A stretch of DNA of 64,000 nucleotides from Streptomyces sp. NBC_00443 (GCF_036014175.1 NZ_CP107917.1:310001-374000), one strand, 5' to 3'; shown: positions 8,984 to 19,453, counted from the first letter of the stretch. Program-made: numbers and translations. Notes: generated by a model from the letters alone, not told the origin.

Positions 8984-10496
8984 ATGGGTGCGACCGAACC
9001 CTTCCGCGGTGATCCCGACACGGCGGGTGTGGTTGCGTCCCGGCCGGGCGGCCTGCTGGATGTGCTGAACGTGGCCGCGGTCCTCCTCAACGCCGAGGGC
9101 AGGATCGATCTCTGGAGCCCGCAGGCCGAGACCCTCTTCGGCTACACCGCCGAGGAGGCACTGGGCCAGTACGCCGGCCAGCTGCTGATCGACAGACAGC
9201 ACCTCGACACTGTGCTGGCGCTGTTCGCGCAGGTCATGCAGGACGGCGAGAGCTGGGCCGGGGTCTTTCCCGTACGGCACAAGGACGGCAGCAGGCGCCT
9301 GGTGGAGTTCCGCAACATGCGGTTGCAGGACGACCAGCGCGAGTACTGGGCTCTGGGCCTGGCCACGGACCAGGCGACGCTACGGCAGGTGGAGCGGAAC
9401 CTGGCCCTGTCCGCCCAGCTGGTGTCCCAGTCACCGATCGGGCTCGGCATGCTGGACACCGATCTTCGCTATATCTCCGTCAACCCCGCGGAGGAACGGA
9501 TGAACGGCGTACCGGCCACCGAGCACATCGGCCGTCACGTCCACGAGGTGGTGCCCTACCTGGGCGAGTCCTTCGAAGGCGCCATGCGTGAGGTCCTCGC
9601 CTCCGGGTCACCGATTGTCGACCAGTACATCGTCGGCCGTACAGCGGCCGACCCTGACAACGATCACGCCTGGTCGATCTCGTTCTACCGGCTCGAATCC
9701 CCCAACGGGAAAGTGCTGGGCGTGGCCACCTCCAGCGTCGATGTCACCGACCGGCACCACGCCGTGGAGGAACAGCGCCGCACCGCCCTCACCCTCCAAC
9801 GCAGCCTGCTGCCCCACCCCTCGACAACGGCCCGGTCTCGATGTCGCCTTCCGCTACCGTCCCGCCCAGGCCACCATCGAGATCGGCGGCGACTGGTTCG
9901 ACGTCATCCCCCTGAACGGCAACAAGACCGCCCTCGTCGTCGGCGACGTCATGGGCAGCGGCGTCACGGCCGCCGCCACCATGGGGCAGCTGCGCACCGC
10001 CACCAGAACGCTGGCCGACCTCGATCTGGCCCCGGACCAGGTCCTGCACCACCTCGACCACATCACGGACGACCTCGAGACCATCGCGACCTGCGTCTAC
10101 GCGGTCTTTGATCCCCACACTGCGCAGTGCCACGTCTCCCTCGCCGGACACCTACCGCCCGTACTCCTGCGCCCGGACGCCACACGCGAGCTGCTCGACC
10201 TACCCACCGGCGCACCCTTGGGCGGCTGTGGCATCTCCTTCGACTCCACCTCGATCAGCTTCGGGCCCGGCAACCAACTCGTCCTGTACACCGACGGCCT
10301 CATCGAGACCCGCGACCAGCCGATCGACGAACGCCTGGACGCCCTCCTCGACGTCCTGGACGACCCCAACCGCACCATCGACGCCACCTGCGACCTCCTC
10401 CTGGACACCCTGCGTGACGATGAAGACCACGATGACGTCGCCCTGCTCATCGCCCGGGCAGGTACCAGCCCAGCGGGCGGAGCCCGAGGCACCTGA
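8984..10496 (+). pseudogene. PAS-PAS-PP2C (SpoIIE-type) phosphatase, one frameshift
   Basis: Two frames together make a normal regulator. The first (start 8984, GGAG seven bases upstream) encodes two PAS domains, at about residues 20-125 (GRIDLWSPQAETLFGYTAEE) and 140-255 (GLGMLDTDLRYISVN), then the linker RTALTLQRSLLPHP. At about 9820-9835 the frame changes, and the second frame gives a full PP2C/SpoIIE domain: metal-binding Asp in IEIGGDWFDVI and VVGDVMGSG, then LAGHLPPVLL, LVLYTDGLIETR and DHDDVALLIA. The net change is one extra or two missing bases. These phosphatases typically act on anti-anti-sigma factors. No HATPase kinase domain is attached. The intact halves suggest either a very recent mutation or a sequence error. 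Confidence 0.82.
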
Positions 10497-10588
10497 ATCC
10501 GGCGCTTGGGAGGCCTTGACAGCTGCGGATCGCGCCCCTGGACGGCACTTCAGAACCACGGGTTCAGGAGCGACGAACGGAGCCTGCG

Positions 10589-10627
10589 AGCTCTTCCGGC
10601 AGCCCTGGGAAGGCTGCCGGAAGAGCT
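10589..10627. terminator. Bidirectional hairpin terminator, 16-bp perfect stem
   Basis: AGCTCTTCCGGCAGCC at 10589-10604 pairs perfectly with 10612-10627 around a 7-base loop. It lies between two convergent genes, the phosphatase on the plus strand and the secreted protein on the minus strand, and can serve both. There is no U-tract, as is usual in streptomycetes. Confidence 0.85.
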
Positions 10628-10672
10628 GAGACTTCTAGGAGCTGGGCCGGTCCGGTCCGTGCAGCGCAGGGT

Positions 10673-11188
10673 TCAGCAGCCGCCGCAGTTGTAGTAGAGG
10701 ACGTCCCAGTGGTTGCCCTCGTCGGCGTAGATGTTGCCCGAGCCGGAACGCCACTGGGGAGCCCCGTCACCGCGCGGGCCTATGTAGGTGAAGGTGTTCT
10801 TGATGTAGTTCCCGAGACAGGAGTACTTGGCGTAGTCGAGCTTGTAGCCGTTCCAGTGCGAGTACGTGCCGGAGGCGTGTCCGGTCTCGGTGCCGCCCGT
10901 GATGTTCAGGGCACAGCCGCTGGCACGCTTGAGCGTCTGTGCGCCTTGGGCGGTGGCGAGGTTGAGCTGCTCGAAGGACGTACAGGTGGGGTTGTTGCGG
11001 TTGGAGCAGTTCCCGGACGACGACCAGGTGATGCCGACCTGCTGGAACATCGAGGTCGCGGTGGCGTGACTGATCTTGGTGACAGCGAACGCTTCGCCGG
11101 CGGTGCCGATGACGACGGCGCTGGGGGCGATGACGAGGATGAGAGCGGTCAGGACCGAGCGGAGCTTCAAGGCCTGGGTGACCTTCAT
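10673..11188 (-). CDS. Secreted protein with a LAS/M15-like metallopeptidase motif
   Basis: The 171-residue protein starts at 11188 (GGAAGG lies about seven bases upstream) and has a Sec signal peptide (MKVTQALKLRSV, a hydrophobic core, then AGEAFA). The mature part contains GHASGTYSHWNGYKLDY and, near the C-terminus, EGNHWDVLYY. An H-x(6)-D pair followed by an H-W-D/H motif is how zinc is held in D-Ala-D-Ala peptidases and endolysins of the LAS fold, so a role in cutting cell-wall peptides is plausible; this is an inference from motif order. Several cysteines (GNCS, TCTS, GCAL, SCLG, NCGGC) suggest disulfides. Similar exported proteins are common in Streptomyces and usually annotated as hypothetical. 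Confidence 0.7.
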   Translation of the reverse strand: MKVTQALKLRSVLTALILVIAPSAVVIGTAGEAFAVTKISHATATSMFQQVGITWSSSGNCSNRNNPTCTSFEQLNLATAQGAQTLKRASGCALNITGGTETGHASGTYSHWNGYKLDYAKYSCLGNYIKNTFTYIGPRGDGAPQWRSGSGNIYADEGNHWDVLYYNCGGC

Positions 11189-11387
11189 ACGGGGACCTTC
11201 CTGCGGTGGGCCACGGTTCCTGTGGGGCGGCTGTGCAGGTGGTGCACGAAGAATGGTGCCCGGGGTCTACGCGCGTTGGCCAGAGGACAAAGCGGAACAC
11301 GTGGCCTCCTGTCACCAGCACCCCCGCCCCCTGCAGCCGCACCCCACGACGTCCCTCGGCTCGGCGAGCAACGCCAAGCCAGCCGCG

Positions 11388-12515
11388 CTACTCGTGGCGC
11401 CGCCACTCACGGCCGCCGTCACGAGAGATCCACAGCCCTTCGCCCTTCACCAGGCTGTACGTCGCTGTGGTCGCGTCCGCGATGCCGTAGAGCGTCTTGC
11501 CGTGGACGGTGAGCGACGTCAACGGAGTCGGCGTCTTCAGTTGGTGGAAGGCTGTGTTGGTGTGGTCGTCGGCGAGCCAGTAGCGGCCGCCTTCCTCGCC
11601 GACAAGCAGTCGCCCGTCGGCGAGGACCTCCAGGACCAGCGACCCCGGGCCACGCTTCAGGCCCCTCCAGGCAACGCCGCCGCCGAGGACCGTCCGCCAG
11701 TGCCCGCCGCTGTCCGTCGTCACCAGCAGACCGCTCACGCTCTCGCCCCGGGTGAGGGACAGCGCCGCGGTGCCACCGCGCGCGACGAGGACACCACCCG
11801 CGTACGGCTTCGGAACCGCCGTGGAGCCCAGGGTGCGGCCGTCGCGCTGCCACAGGACGTGGTCGGGATCTTCGGTCAGTGACTGGCCCAGGCTCCAAAC
11901 CGTGCCCCGCTCGTCGACGGCGAAGCGGACGGCGTCTTGCGGCGCTCCGGCCGGGGGCGCCACGGTGCGCGTGGCGGTGCGGTAGATGAGGGTCGGCTCC
12001 AGCTCGCCGAGCAGGACGTCGCCGGGACGGGTGCGCAGCGGGGTCCCGGTGATGACGACCTTCTGCCGCTTGCCTCGTACGTCGAGGGCGTAGGCTCCCT
12101 CGGCTCCTTCACCCGGCGGCACCCGCACGAAGCCGCCGGTCACTCCCTTGTACGCGGCCGGTGTCGCCTCCGCGTCGGTGTGTTCCGCGTGCTGGGCGAC
12201 CGTAGCGCCGTCCGGGCCGATGATGCGCCACGCGGACGCAGCCGGCCCTTCGTCGTCCTCGACATTGCCGGCGTAGTACGTGAGAAGCAGCGAGCCCTCG
12301 CCCGCGCGGACCACTGAGGTGGGTGCGCCGGCCAACTCGATGACGTCGGCGGGGCGCGGGTGAGGCTCTTCGATGACGCGCTTGTATCTCGCCTCACGGT
12401 CCCCCGTGGACGCGTCGTCGCGTACGCCCGCTCCGCAGGCGGTCAGCGCCAGCGCCGCACTGGCCGCGGCCACGAGCCCGATCGTCTGCCTTCCGGGTTT
12501 CCTCAGCGACGGCAT
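11388..12515 (-). CDS. Lipoprotein with possible beta-propeller (sialidase-like) fold
   Basis: The start at 12515 (MPSLRKPGRQTIG) is preferred over a GTG two codons upstream because GAGG then sits eight bases away. The lipobox ALTACGAG gives Cys at about residue 28. The rest, about 345 residues, is rich in short beta-repeat units such as LLVTTDSGGHWRTVL and LWISRDGGREWRR; the S/T-x-D-G-G-x-x-W motif is the Asp-box-like signature of BNR/sialidase and related propellers. No catalytic residues can be assigned, so binding of a surface ligand is as likely as hydrolysis. It precedes the deleted secreted gene on the same strand but with a 105-base gap. Confidence 0.72.
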   Translation of the reverse strand: MPSLRKPGRQTIGLVAAASAALALTACGAGVRDDASTGDREARYKRVIEEPHPRPADVIELAGAPTSVVRAGEGSLLLTYYAGNVEDDEGPAASAWRIIGPDGATVAQHAEHTDAEATPAAYKGVTGGFVRVPPGEGAEGAYALDVRGKRQKVVITGTPLRTRPGDVLLGELEPTLIYRTATRTVAPPAGAPQDAVRFAVDERGTVWSLGQSLTEDPDHVLWQRDGRTLGSTAVPKPYAGGVLVARGGTAALSLTRGESVSGLLVTTDSGGHWRTVLGGGVAWRGLKRGPGSLVLEVLADGRLLVGEEGGRYWLADDHTNTAFHQLKTPTPLTSLTVHGKTLYGIADATTATYSLVKGEGLWISRDGGREWRRHE

Positions 12516-12620
12516 TTGCACATCCTCACATGGCGAGAGGTGACGACGTGACGTCGTGGGTGCGGGGTCGTCTGCCGCGCGGACGGGCCACCCGGCCTGC
12601 GAGCCGCGGTGTTTGTCGGA

Positions 12621-13060
12621 TCAGGAGCGTACATCCACGTACTCACCGGTGGCCTTGGCCGGGCCGGTCGTGGTCGTGCCGGCGAAGTTCCAACGCCAGT
12701 AGCCGTCCATGACCGCCTTGACCGTGGTACGCAAGGTGCCGGTGCTGCTGGTCTTTGCCTCGACCACCGTGGCGTAGGTGCTGCTGTCCTTCGGTCGGAA
12801 CTGCAGTTTTCGTGCGTGATCCCGACGATGACGTCCCGTCCGGAGTTGACGGTGGCACCGCTGACCACCGGTTCGCCGGCCGCTGCATCGGCCGGGGCGC
12901 CGAGACCAGCCAGCAGGAGGACGGCTGCCCCCAGCACGACACCACGGCTTGTCCCGCGACCGACGGGCCTGCCCTGCGGGGCACTTGAGCCGGCGGCGGG
13001 CGCCGCGATGTCGTGCGCGCCGCTCGGTCTGTCGCCAAGTGGTTCGGCGTAGCGGCTCAT
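12621..13060 (-). pseudogene. Secreted Ig-like protein with internal deletion and frameshift
   Basis: The N-terminus (MSRYAEPLGDRPSG, a hydrophobic stretch, then VVSGATVNSGRDVIVGITHE) is in one frame; the C-terminus (KLQFRPKDSSTYATVVEAKT, then TGTLRTTVKAVMDGYWRWNF and ATGEYVDVRS) is in another. Each piece looks like one end of a Streptomyces family of secreted beta-rich proteins of about 280-300 residues, in which a central part of roughly 150 residues lies between these two segments. Here the two ends abut near 12800-12812. The sequence therefore appears to have lost the middle and the reading frame together. Family recall is from memory, so the deletion is an inference. Confidence 0.55.
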
Positions 13061-13224
13061 GAAACCTCACAGGGGTGACAGCGGGACCCTGCTGCCAACC
13101 ACCGGAAGGGGAACGGTAGTTGGCAGCGGGCTCCAGAGACGGGAAGTCCGTCACTCCCTACGACTGCCGAAACGCCCCGATCGTTGCCCCGGAGATGAAG
13201 CGCACCTTGGTGGTCCACGTTCCC

Positions 13225-14295
13225 CTACTCGAAGAACTTGAGACTCCAGCCGGTGTTCGTGTTCGCGCCGGGGACGTTGGCGCGGCTGTAGGTGGTGTTG
13301 CCCCACCAGCAGAACGTGCCTGTGTACCAGTACCGGTTCTCCCAGGCGTACGGCGTCCCCTTCGGTACCGCGTGGAACATCAGGGGGAACCTCGGCCCGG
13401 CGGGTGGACTCGTGCCGATGTCGCCGTCGAGCAGGACGAAGCTGTGATGGCCGGGGCCGTTGACGTGCAGGGTCGGGTCCCAGCCGGGCATCATCGTGGC
13501 GCGGTTGGAGCCGAACAGGCAGCCGTTGGACTTGTACCAGTCCCACACGTACGTCGGGTCTCCGCCGGCGCGCAGTCGCAGGTCGGCCAGGCAGTACTGC
13601 TCGCTCCAGCTGCCGTTGGCGGAGTAGACGATGTGCAGTTGCCCGTTGGGGTCCTTGATGGCCTCGGGAGCCTCGTTGATGAACGGGTCGCCGACCACCC
13701 GCTCCCAGCTCTCCCGGGGCTGGGAGATGATGTGGCGCGCGCCGGTCGGAGTGGTGGGGCCGCTCATGCGGGCGATGTAGAGGTTCTGCTCGACGTTGGT
13801 GTCGCCGGCCCACCCGGACCACACGAACCAGCGCTGCCCGTTGAAGGTGAACAGGGTGCCGTCGATGGCCCACTTGCCGTCCGGCAGGGCCAGTTCGGTC
13901 TCGGCCGTGTATCCGCTGTCCGGGGCGGCTGAGTTGATGGCGTACATGCGGTGGGCCGGTCCGCGGCCCGCTGTGAAGTAGATGTAGTAGCGGCCGCCGT
14001 CCCGCACGATCTCGGGAGCCCAGACCTCGCCGAGGTTGCGGGTGTCGGTCCAGACCTGCCGGGCGGGCGCCGTCGCCAGGGCGTCCGTCGACCGGGCCTG
14101 CCGCACGACGATGCCGCCACCGGCCGACTGCACCGAGACGTAGGTGCCACCGACCCGCAGCACGCTCGGGTCCGCGGCCCGCAGACTCGTCTGGCCCGCC
14201 TGGGCCGGATCGGCGGACGTCAGGGACAGCACGGCAGCGAGGACGCCGGACAGCAGCGCGGCCGCGGCGCCGGTGATGCGGCGAGGAAGTTTCAT
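13225..14295 (-). CDS. Secreted GH43-type glycoside hydrolase
   Basis: The start at 14295 (MKLPRRITGAAAALL) follows a GAGGTG site and gives a Sec signal peptide ending near ADPAQA. The mature protein, about 325 residues, is a single five-bladed propeller domain. The three expected carboxylates can be placed: base Asp in LRAADPSVLRVGG, the modulator Asp in WAIDGTLFTFNG, and the acid Glu in FINEAPEAIKD. GH43 enzymes of this length mostly release L-arabinofuranose or D-xylose from plant glycans. It is divergent from the GH2 gene, sharing a region with two LacI-type palindromes (14316-14329 and 14495-14510), one of them 21 bases before this start. Confidence 0.85.
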   Translation of the reverse strand: MKLPRRITGAAAALLSGVLAAVLSLTSADPAQAGQTSLRAADPSVLRVGGTYVSVQSAGGGIVVRQARSTDALATAPARQVWTDTRNLGEVWAPEIVRDGGRYYIYFTAGRGPAHRMYAINSAAPDSGYTAETELALPDGKWAIDGTLFTFNGQRWFVWSGWAGDTNVEQNLYIARMSGPTTPTGARHIISQPRESWERVVGDPFINEAPEAIKDPNGQLHIVYSANGSWSEQYCLADLRLRAGGDPTYVWDWYKSNGCLFGSNRATMMPGWDPTLHVNGPGHHSFVLLDGDIGTSPPAGPRFPLMFHAVPKGTPYAWENRYWYTGTFCWWGNTTYSRANVPGANTNTGWSLKFFE

Positions 14296-14315
14296 GGTCA
14301 CCTCGACGTCCCGCT

Positions 14316-14329
14316 TTCCATCGATGGAA
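14316..14329. promoter_or_regulatory. Perfect 14-bp palindrome, likely LacI operator
   Basis: TTCCATCGATGGAA is a perfect palindrome with the central CG typical of LacI-family sites. It lies 21 bases upstream of the GH43 start, so a bound repressor would block transcription. Related sequences occur at 14495, 26923 and 28582. Confidence 0.75.
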
Positions 14330-14494
14330 CAGCTCTCCAGCAGCATCGTTACGAGTCGCGGGCATGTCAATGCCGAAGAGAGCCGAGTGCCGCAAGTCGC
14401 CTACCTCAGGCGCCTGGTGAGGGTGAACGACACAGTGGTGCGCAAGGTCTGGACAGCAGTCGAGGGCCGTGTTGTCATTTCGGCTGTCGCAGGA

Positions 14495-14510
14495 TTTCCA
14501 ACGTTGAAAG
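14495..14510. promoter_or_regulatory. Second LacI-type operator in the divergent GH region
   Basis: TTTCCAACGTTGAAAG is centred on AACGTT and matches the 14316 palindrome at 11 of 14 positions. It is about 100 bases before the GH2 start at 14612, so the two sites together could repress both divergent genes. The rest of 14330-14611 holds no gene. Confidence 0.7.
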
Positions 14511-14611
14511 AGCCACCCGACCGCGTCCGTTCCGGCCTTCCGCCATTCCTGCCGGCCCGGTCTTCCAGATGACCGGCCCCGGTCCGCGGCCTCTGTGCGA
14601 GGAAAGGTTCG

Positions 14612-17600
14612 ATGACAAGACAACACATCCGCCCACGGACCAGACTGTGGGCGCTGCTGGCCACGGCCGCTCTCGTTGTGCCCCCGAGCGGTCTGGCCGC
14701 CACCGCGTCGGCAGTTGAGCCGACCAGCAGCGCCTCAGTGCTCTCCACCGAAGCAGCCGACGTCGAGGTACACGGCCTGAAGGGCGAGTACTTCAGCATG
14801 TCGGCCCCCGGCGCACGGGACTTCGCCGAGCTCGGTGGCACGCTGCTCGACCCGCAGATCAACTTCTCGGGCCTGACCAGCACCTTCCAGGAGCTCACCG
14901 GCAAGACGGAGCACACGACCGCCCGTTGGACGGGCCAGATCGAGGCACCGGCCACCGGCGACTACACCTTCTACGCCACCGGCGACAACGGCTTCCGGCT
15001 CTACATCGACGGCGAGCCGGTCATCGACCACTGGGAGCCGGACTGGGACAAGGAGCAGACCAGCTCCGCGACCCGGCTCACCGCCGGCGAGAAGCACGAC
15101 TTCCGCCTGGAGATGTTCCAGGACCTCGGCGGCTCCAACATGTTCCTGCGCTGGGCCGGCCCGGGCCTGTCCAAGCAGCTCGTGCCGATGTCGGCGTTCA
15201 CTCCGCCCGAGGGCTTCGAGGTCTACCCGGTGGAGCTGTCCGTCGCCGCGGACGGACGCCGTCTGCGGGCCCGGTTCGAGGGCCGGGTCGGTGATCTCCG
15301 GGCGGTCAAGGACCACTTGAAGATCGAGGCCGACACCACGGCCATGCCCCTGAAGTCGGTCACCGCCGCTCCCGGGGACCGCAACTCCCTGCTCGTGACG
15401 CTCACCGAACCCATCCAGAAGAACCAGCAGGTACGGGTCACCTACGACGGCGAAGGCGGCCTGACATCCGGCGGCGAGACCGTACCGAAGGTCATCCGCT
15501 ACGCCGACAACGCCTCCACCCACCGGCTCACCACCAAGTGGGGCGACAAGGTCGACGCGAAGAACCCGCTGCCGGAGTACCCGCGTCCGCAGCAGGTCCG
15601 CTCCAAGTGGAAGAACCTCAACGGCCCTTGGCAGTTCAGCGGCGCCCAGGCGGGCGAGCAGCCGGTGTTCGGCAAGGACCTCGACGAGAAGATCGTCGTG
15701 CCGTACCCGGTGGAGTCACAACTCTCCGGTCTTGAGCGGCACGAGGACCACATGTTCTACCGCAGGCTGGTCAACGTCCCCAAGGACTGGAAAGTCGGTA
15801 AGAACGGCAAGGGCAACCGGCTGAAACTCAACTTCGGGGCCGTGGACTACCAGGCCCGCGTCTTCGTCAACGGCACGAAGGTCGCCGAACACACCGGTGG
15901 CTACGACGCCTTCAGCGCCGACGTCACCGACGCGCTGAAGGGCACCGGGCCGCAGGAGGTCGTGGTCGCGGTCACCGACACCGGGGGCGCCGACCAGCCG
16001 ATGGGCAAGCAGTCCACCAACCCGGGCGGCATCTTCTACACCCAGTCGTCGGGCATCTGGCAGACCGTCTGGATGGAGCCGGTCGCAACCGCCGCGATCG
16101 ATAACGTTGTCGCCACCCCCGACATCGACACGAGCAGCCTCGCCGTGACGGTGGAATCGGGCAAGGCCTCCACCGGCGCTCGTGTCGAAGCCGTCGCCCG
16201 CGACAAGCGCGGCAAGGTCGTCGGCAAGGTCAGCGGGCCTGCCAACGAACAACTGCGGCTGCCGGTCGCGAACCAGCACCTGTGGAGCCCGGACGACCCC
16301 TACCTCTACGACCTCGACGTGAAGCTCACCGACGGCAGGTCGACCGACAAGGTCGGCAGCTACTTCGGTATGCGCGAGATAGGCGTCGAGAAGGTCGGCG
16401 GCTTCCGGAAGCTGGTGCTCAACGGCAAACCGGTCTTCTCCCTCGCCACCCTCGACCAGGGCTTCTGGCCCGACGGCCTGTACACCGCGCCGAGCGACGA
16501 AGCCCTGGCCTTCGATCTGAAGGCGCACAAGGAACTCGGCTTCAACGCCGTGCGCAAGCACATCAAGGTGGAGCCCGCGCGCTGGTTCTACCACGCGGAC
16601 CGGCTCGGCCTGCTGGTCTGGCAGGACTTCGTCTCCGGCAACATCACGAACGAGACCGGGCGGCGCGCCTTTGTCGACCAGGGCCGGGAGATGATGCGCG
16701 AGCACCACAACGCGCCCTCCGTGATCGGCTGGATCGTCTTCAACGAGGGCTGGGGCGAGTGGGACCGCACGGAGACCGGCAAGATCGCCGAGTCCGTGAA
16801 GGCGGCCGACCCGTCCCGTGTCGTCAACGCCCACAGCGGTGTCAACTGCTGCAATTCCAAAGGTGATTCAGGCAAGGGCGACATCATCGACCACCACGAC
16901 TACAACAACGAGGACCCGCCGTTCCCCGACGACAAGCGGGCCGCGATGGACGGTGAGCACGGTGGCTTCACCCTGCGCACCCCGGGCACATGTGGCCGGG
17001 CGCCCCGACGGTGATCTACAGCGGTGTCGCCGACAAAGAGGCGCTGACCCGTAAGTACGTCGAGAACACCGAGAAGTTCTATCTCGACCAGGCCGCCGCC
17101 GAGCTGTCCGGTTCGGTCTACACCCAGATCTCCGACCTGGAGAACGAGCTCAACGGCCTGTACACGTACGACCGTCGGGAGATCAAGGTCGACCCGGTCA
17201 GGGTCCATGAGGCCAACCGCAAGGTCATCGCAGCCGGCGCCGCCGCGGGCGAACGGCAGACGCTCAAGGGCGGCGGGTCCTGGGCCCTCGACGACGGCAC
17301 CGGAAACACGGCGAAGGACTCCGGCCCGAACGCCAAGGCCCTGACGCTCAGCGAGGGCACCACCTGGACACCCGGTGTCAGCGGCAGCGCGCTGAAGTTC
17401 GACGGTCAAGGCCAGTACGCCGAGACCCACGGGCCGGTGCTCGACACCACCGGAAGCTACTCGGTGTCCGCATGGGTCCGGCTGGACGAGCTCCCCGGCA
17501 ACTACGCCACCGCGGTCAGCCAGGACACCCGGCGCCAGGCCAGCCCGTTCTACCTCCAGTACGGGCAGGGCGCGTTCGCCTTCAGCACACCGGGCGAGAG

Positions 17601-17886
17601 CCGCGCCCGCCTGGTGACCACCCCGGAGAAGGGCCGCTGGTACCACCTGGTCGGCGTCCGCGACAGCTCCGACAACACGATCGAGCTGTACGTCGACGGA
17701 CAGTCGGCGGCGAGTGCCACCGGCGGAACGGCCTACCCCAGCACCGGTTCCCTGGCCGTCGGCCGCGCCCAGTGGGGCGGCGATGACACCGACTTCTGGA
17801 ACGGCGCGGTCGACGAGGTCCACGCCTACGACAAGGCGCTCACCGCCGAGGAGGTGAGCGCGCTCCACACGGACGAGAAGCCGTAG
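14612..17886 (+). pseudogene. Secreted PA14-GH2-LamG glycoside hydrolase, one frameshift
   Basis: Joining two frames at about 16984-16987 gives a protein of about 1,090 residues. In order: signal peptide; PA14 domain at about 55-200 (GLKGEYF and GDNGFRLYIDGEPVIDHW); an unassigned beta region; GH2 sugar-binding and Ig domains (LNGPWQFSGAQ, LNFGAVDYQARVFVNGTK, GIFYTQSSGIWQTVWMEPV); a TIM barrel with acid/base Glu in FNEGWGEWD and probable nucleophile Glu in MDGEHGGF; and a LamG/concanavalin-like domain (SYSVSAWVRLDELPGNYA, GRWYHLVGVRDS). Adding one C after GGG at 16984-16986 restores TPGHMWPGAP, so one base is missing. The break falls just past the nucleophile. If real, the product would lose the end of the barrel and the LamG domain; more likely it is a sequence error. 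Confidence 0.85.
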
Positions 17887-17898
17887 CGGAAGCGGCGG

Positions 17899-17943
17899 CG
17901 AACGGGCCCCGGCGGGACACCACCCCCCGCCGGGGCCCGTTCG
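17899..17943. terminator. Bidirectional terminator, 18-bp perfect stem
   Basis: CGAACGGGCCCCGGCGGG at 17899-17916 pairs perfectly with 17926-17943 around a 9-base loop. It sits 12 bases past the GH2 stop and 7 bases past the end of the convergent GH43 gene, so it ends both transcripts. Confidence 0.9.
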
Positions 17944-17950
17944 TGTCAGG

Positions 17951-19453
17951 TCACCGCGCGGGTGAGACCGCCACGTTGTCGAAGGAGGCCGCGGTGCCGA
18001 AGACGCGTACGCCGGTGGCGCCGCTGCCGTACGTGCTGTCGGTGACGGAGATCTTCGGCGTCGTCATGTCGTCGACGTACACCTTGATCGAGGCGCCGAC
18101 GGCAGTGACCCGCAGTCGGTGCGTGGACCCCGGCGCGATCGCCGACTCGCGGCTCCCGAGCGGTGTCCAGCCGCCGTCGGCCCGGCCGAGCACCACCTTG
18201 CCGCCGGAGCTGATGCCCGCGTAGTACCCGGAGTAGCTGTCCGGGCCGACCCCCGGCCCGGTCACTCTGAAGGTCAGGCCGGCGTCGCCGGCGCGCGCCT
18301 GAGGCGTGACGTCGGCGTCGTAGGTGAGGTCGGCGAAGTTCGTGTCGAGAAGTGCCTTGCCGCCGAGGGACGGGCCCGTCCGGTACCGTCCGCCACTGGC
18401 CGACCAGGTCCCGCCGTAGGTCTTCCAGCCCAGCGCGTTGCCGTCGGCGAAGTTGTCCCGCACTCGCATCTCGACGCGGCGGATGGTCCCGTCGGCGTTG
18501 AAGTGCAGTCGGTCGTAGGCGAGTTGACGGTGGTTGCCGTCGGTCTCGCCGAGCGGACGGCGGTGGTAGACGATGTACCAGATGTCGGTGCCCGGGACGT
18601 TGACGACCGAGTTGTGGCCGGAGCCGCGGGCGACGGCGGGATCCTGCGCGAGGACCTTGTCGATCTTCCGGAAGGGACCGGTGGGTGACTCGGACATGGC
18701 GTACGAGACCGAGTAGTCCGGGCCGGTCCAGCCTCCCTCGGACCACATGAAGTAGTACTTGCCGTTCCGTTTGAACATGAAGGAGCCCTCGGTGTAGTTC
18801 TCCGGGGTGATCTCCTTGTAGGTGGTGCCGTCGGGGAAGGTGCCGAGGCTGGTCATGTCCGGGTTGAGCTTGACGACGTTGGCGTGGTGCCAGCCGCCGT
18901 AGTACATGTACGCCTGGCCGTCGTCGTCGATGAAGACGTCCTGGTCGATGGGCTGGGCGCCGTTGTGGAACCGGGAGATGAGCGGCTTGCCGAGAGCGTC
19001 CTTGTAGGGGCCCTCGGGACGGTCGGCGACGGCCACGCCGATGCCACCGGGCTGGGAGTCGTTCTGGATGTCGTTGGCGGCGAAGTAGAGGTAGTACTTG
19101 CCGCCTCGCTCCACCGGCGCCGGCGCCCACAGCGCGTACTCGGCCCAGGAGATGTCCGGCGTGGACAGCACCTTGGGGTGTTTGGTCCAGTGGACCAGGT
19201 CGGTGGAGGAGAAGGCGTCCAGGTAGGTCTGTTCGGCGTAGACCCTCGAGGTCGTGGGGAAGACCCAGTACCGACCGCCGTAGTACACGGTGTCGGGGTC
19301 GGCGTACCAGCCGTCGACGAAGGGGTTCCCGGACTCGGCGGTGGTGTGGTCGGGTGCGGCGACGGCCGGGGGCGAAGAGAGCGTGGCGAGGAGGCCGCCG
19401 GCCAGCAGCACTGCGCAGGACTTGGCGAGAAGGCCGGTCGTTCGGACAGTCAT
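17951..19453 (-). CDS. Secreted GH43 hydrolase with C-terminal concanavalin-like domain
   Basis: The 500-residue protein starts with MTVRTTGLLAKSCAVLLAGG and has a signal peptide ending near AVAAPDH. The GH43 propeller spans about 40-310: base Asp in GWYADPDTVYYGGRYW, modulator Asp in PIDQDVFIDDDGQAYMYYGG, acid Glu in NYTEGSFMFKRNGKYY. The C-terminal 170 residues (DNFADGNALGWKTYGGTWSA and GRYRTGPSLGGKALLD) form a DUF1080/LamG-like beta-sandwich, likely carbohydrate-binding. It is the last gene of the minus-strand block with GH2 and the importer. The 105 bases between it and the GH2 gene upstream hold nothing obvious. It is probably active on furanose- or xylose-decorated plant glycans; the exact bond is not deducible. 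Confidence 0.88.
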   Translation of the reverse strand: MTVRTTGLLAKSCAVLLAGGLLATLSSPPAVAAPDHTTAESGNPFVDGWYADPDTVYYGGRYWVFPTTSRVYAEQTYLDAFSSTDLVHWTKHPKVLSTPDISWAEYALWAPAPVERGGKYYLYFAANDIQNDSQPGGIGVAVADRPEGPYKDALGKPLISRFHNGAQPIDQDVFIDDDGQAYMYYGGWHHANVVKLNPDMTSLGTFPDGTTYKEITPENYTEGSFMFKRNGKYYFMWSEGGWTGPDYSVSYAMSESPTGPFRKIDKVLAQDPAVARGSGHNSVVNVPGTDIWYIVYHRRPLGETDGNHRQLAYDRLHFNADGTIRRVEMRVRDNFADGNALGWKTYGGTWSASGGRYRTGPSLGGKALLDTNFADLTYDADVTPQARAGDAGLTFRVTGPGVGPDSYSGYYAGISSGGKVVLGRADGGWTPLGSRESAIAPGSTHRLRVTAVGASIKVYVDDMTTPKISVTDSTYGSGATGVRVFGTAASFDNVAVSPAR

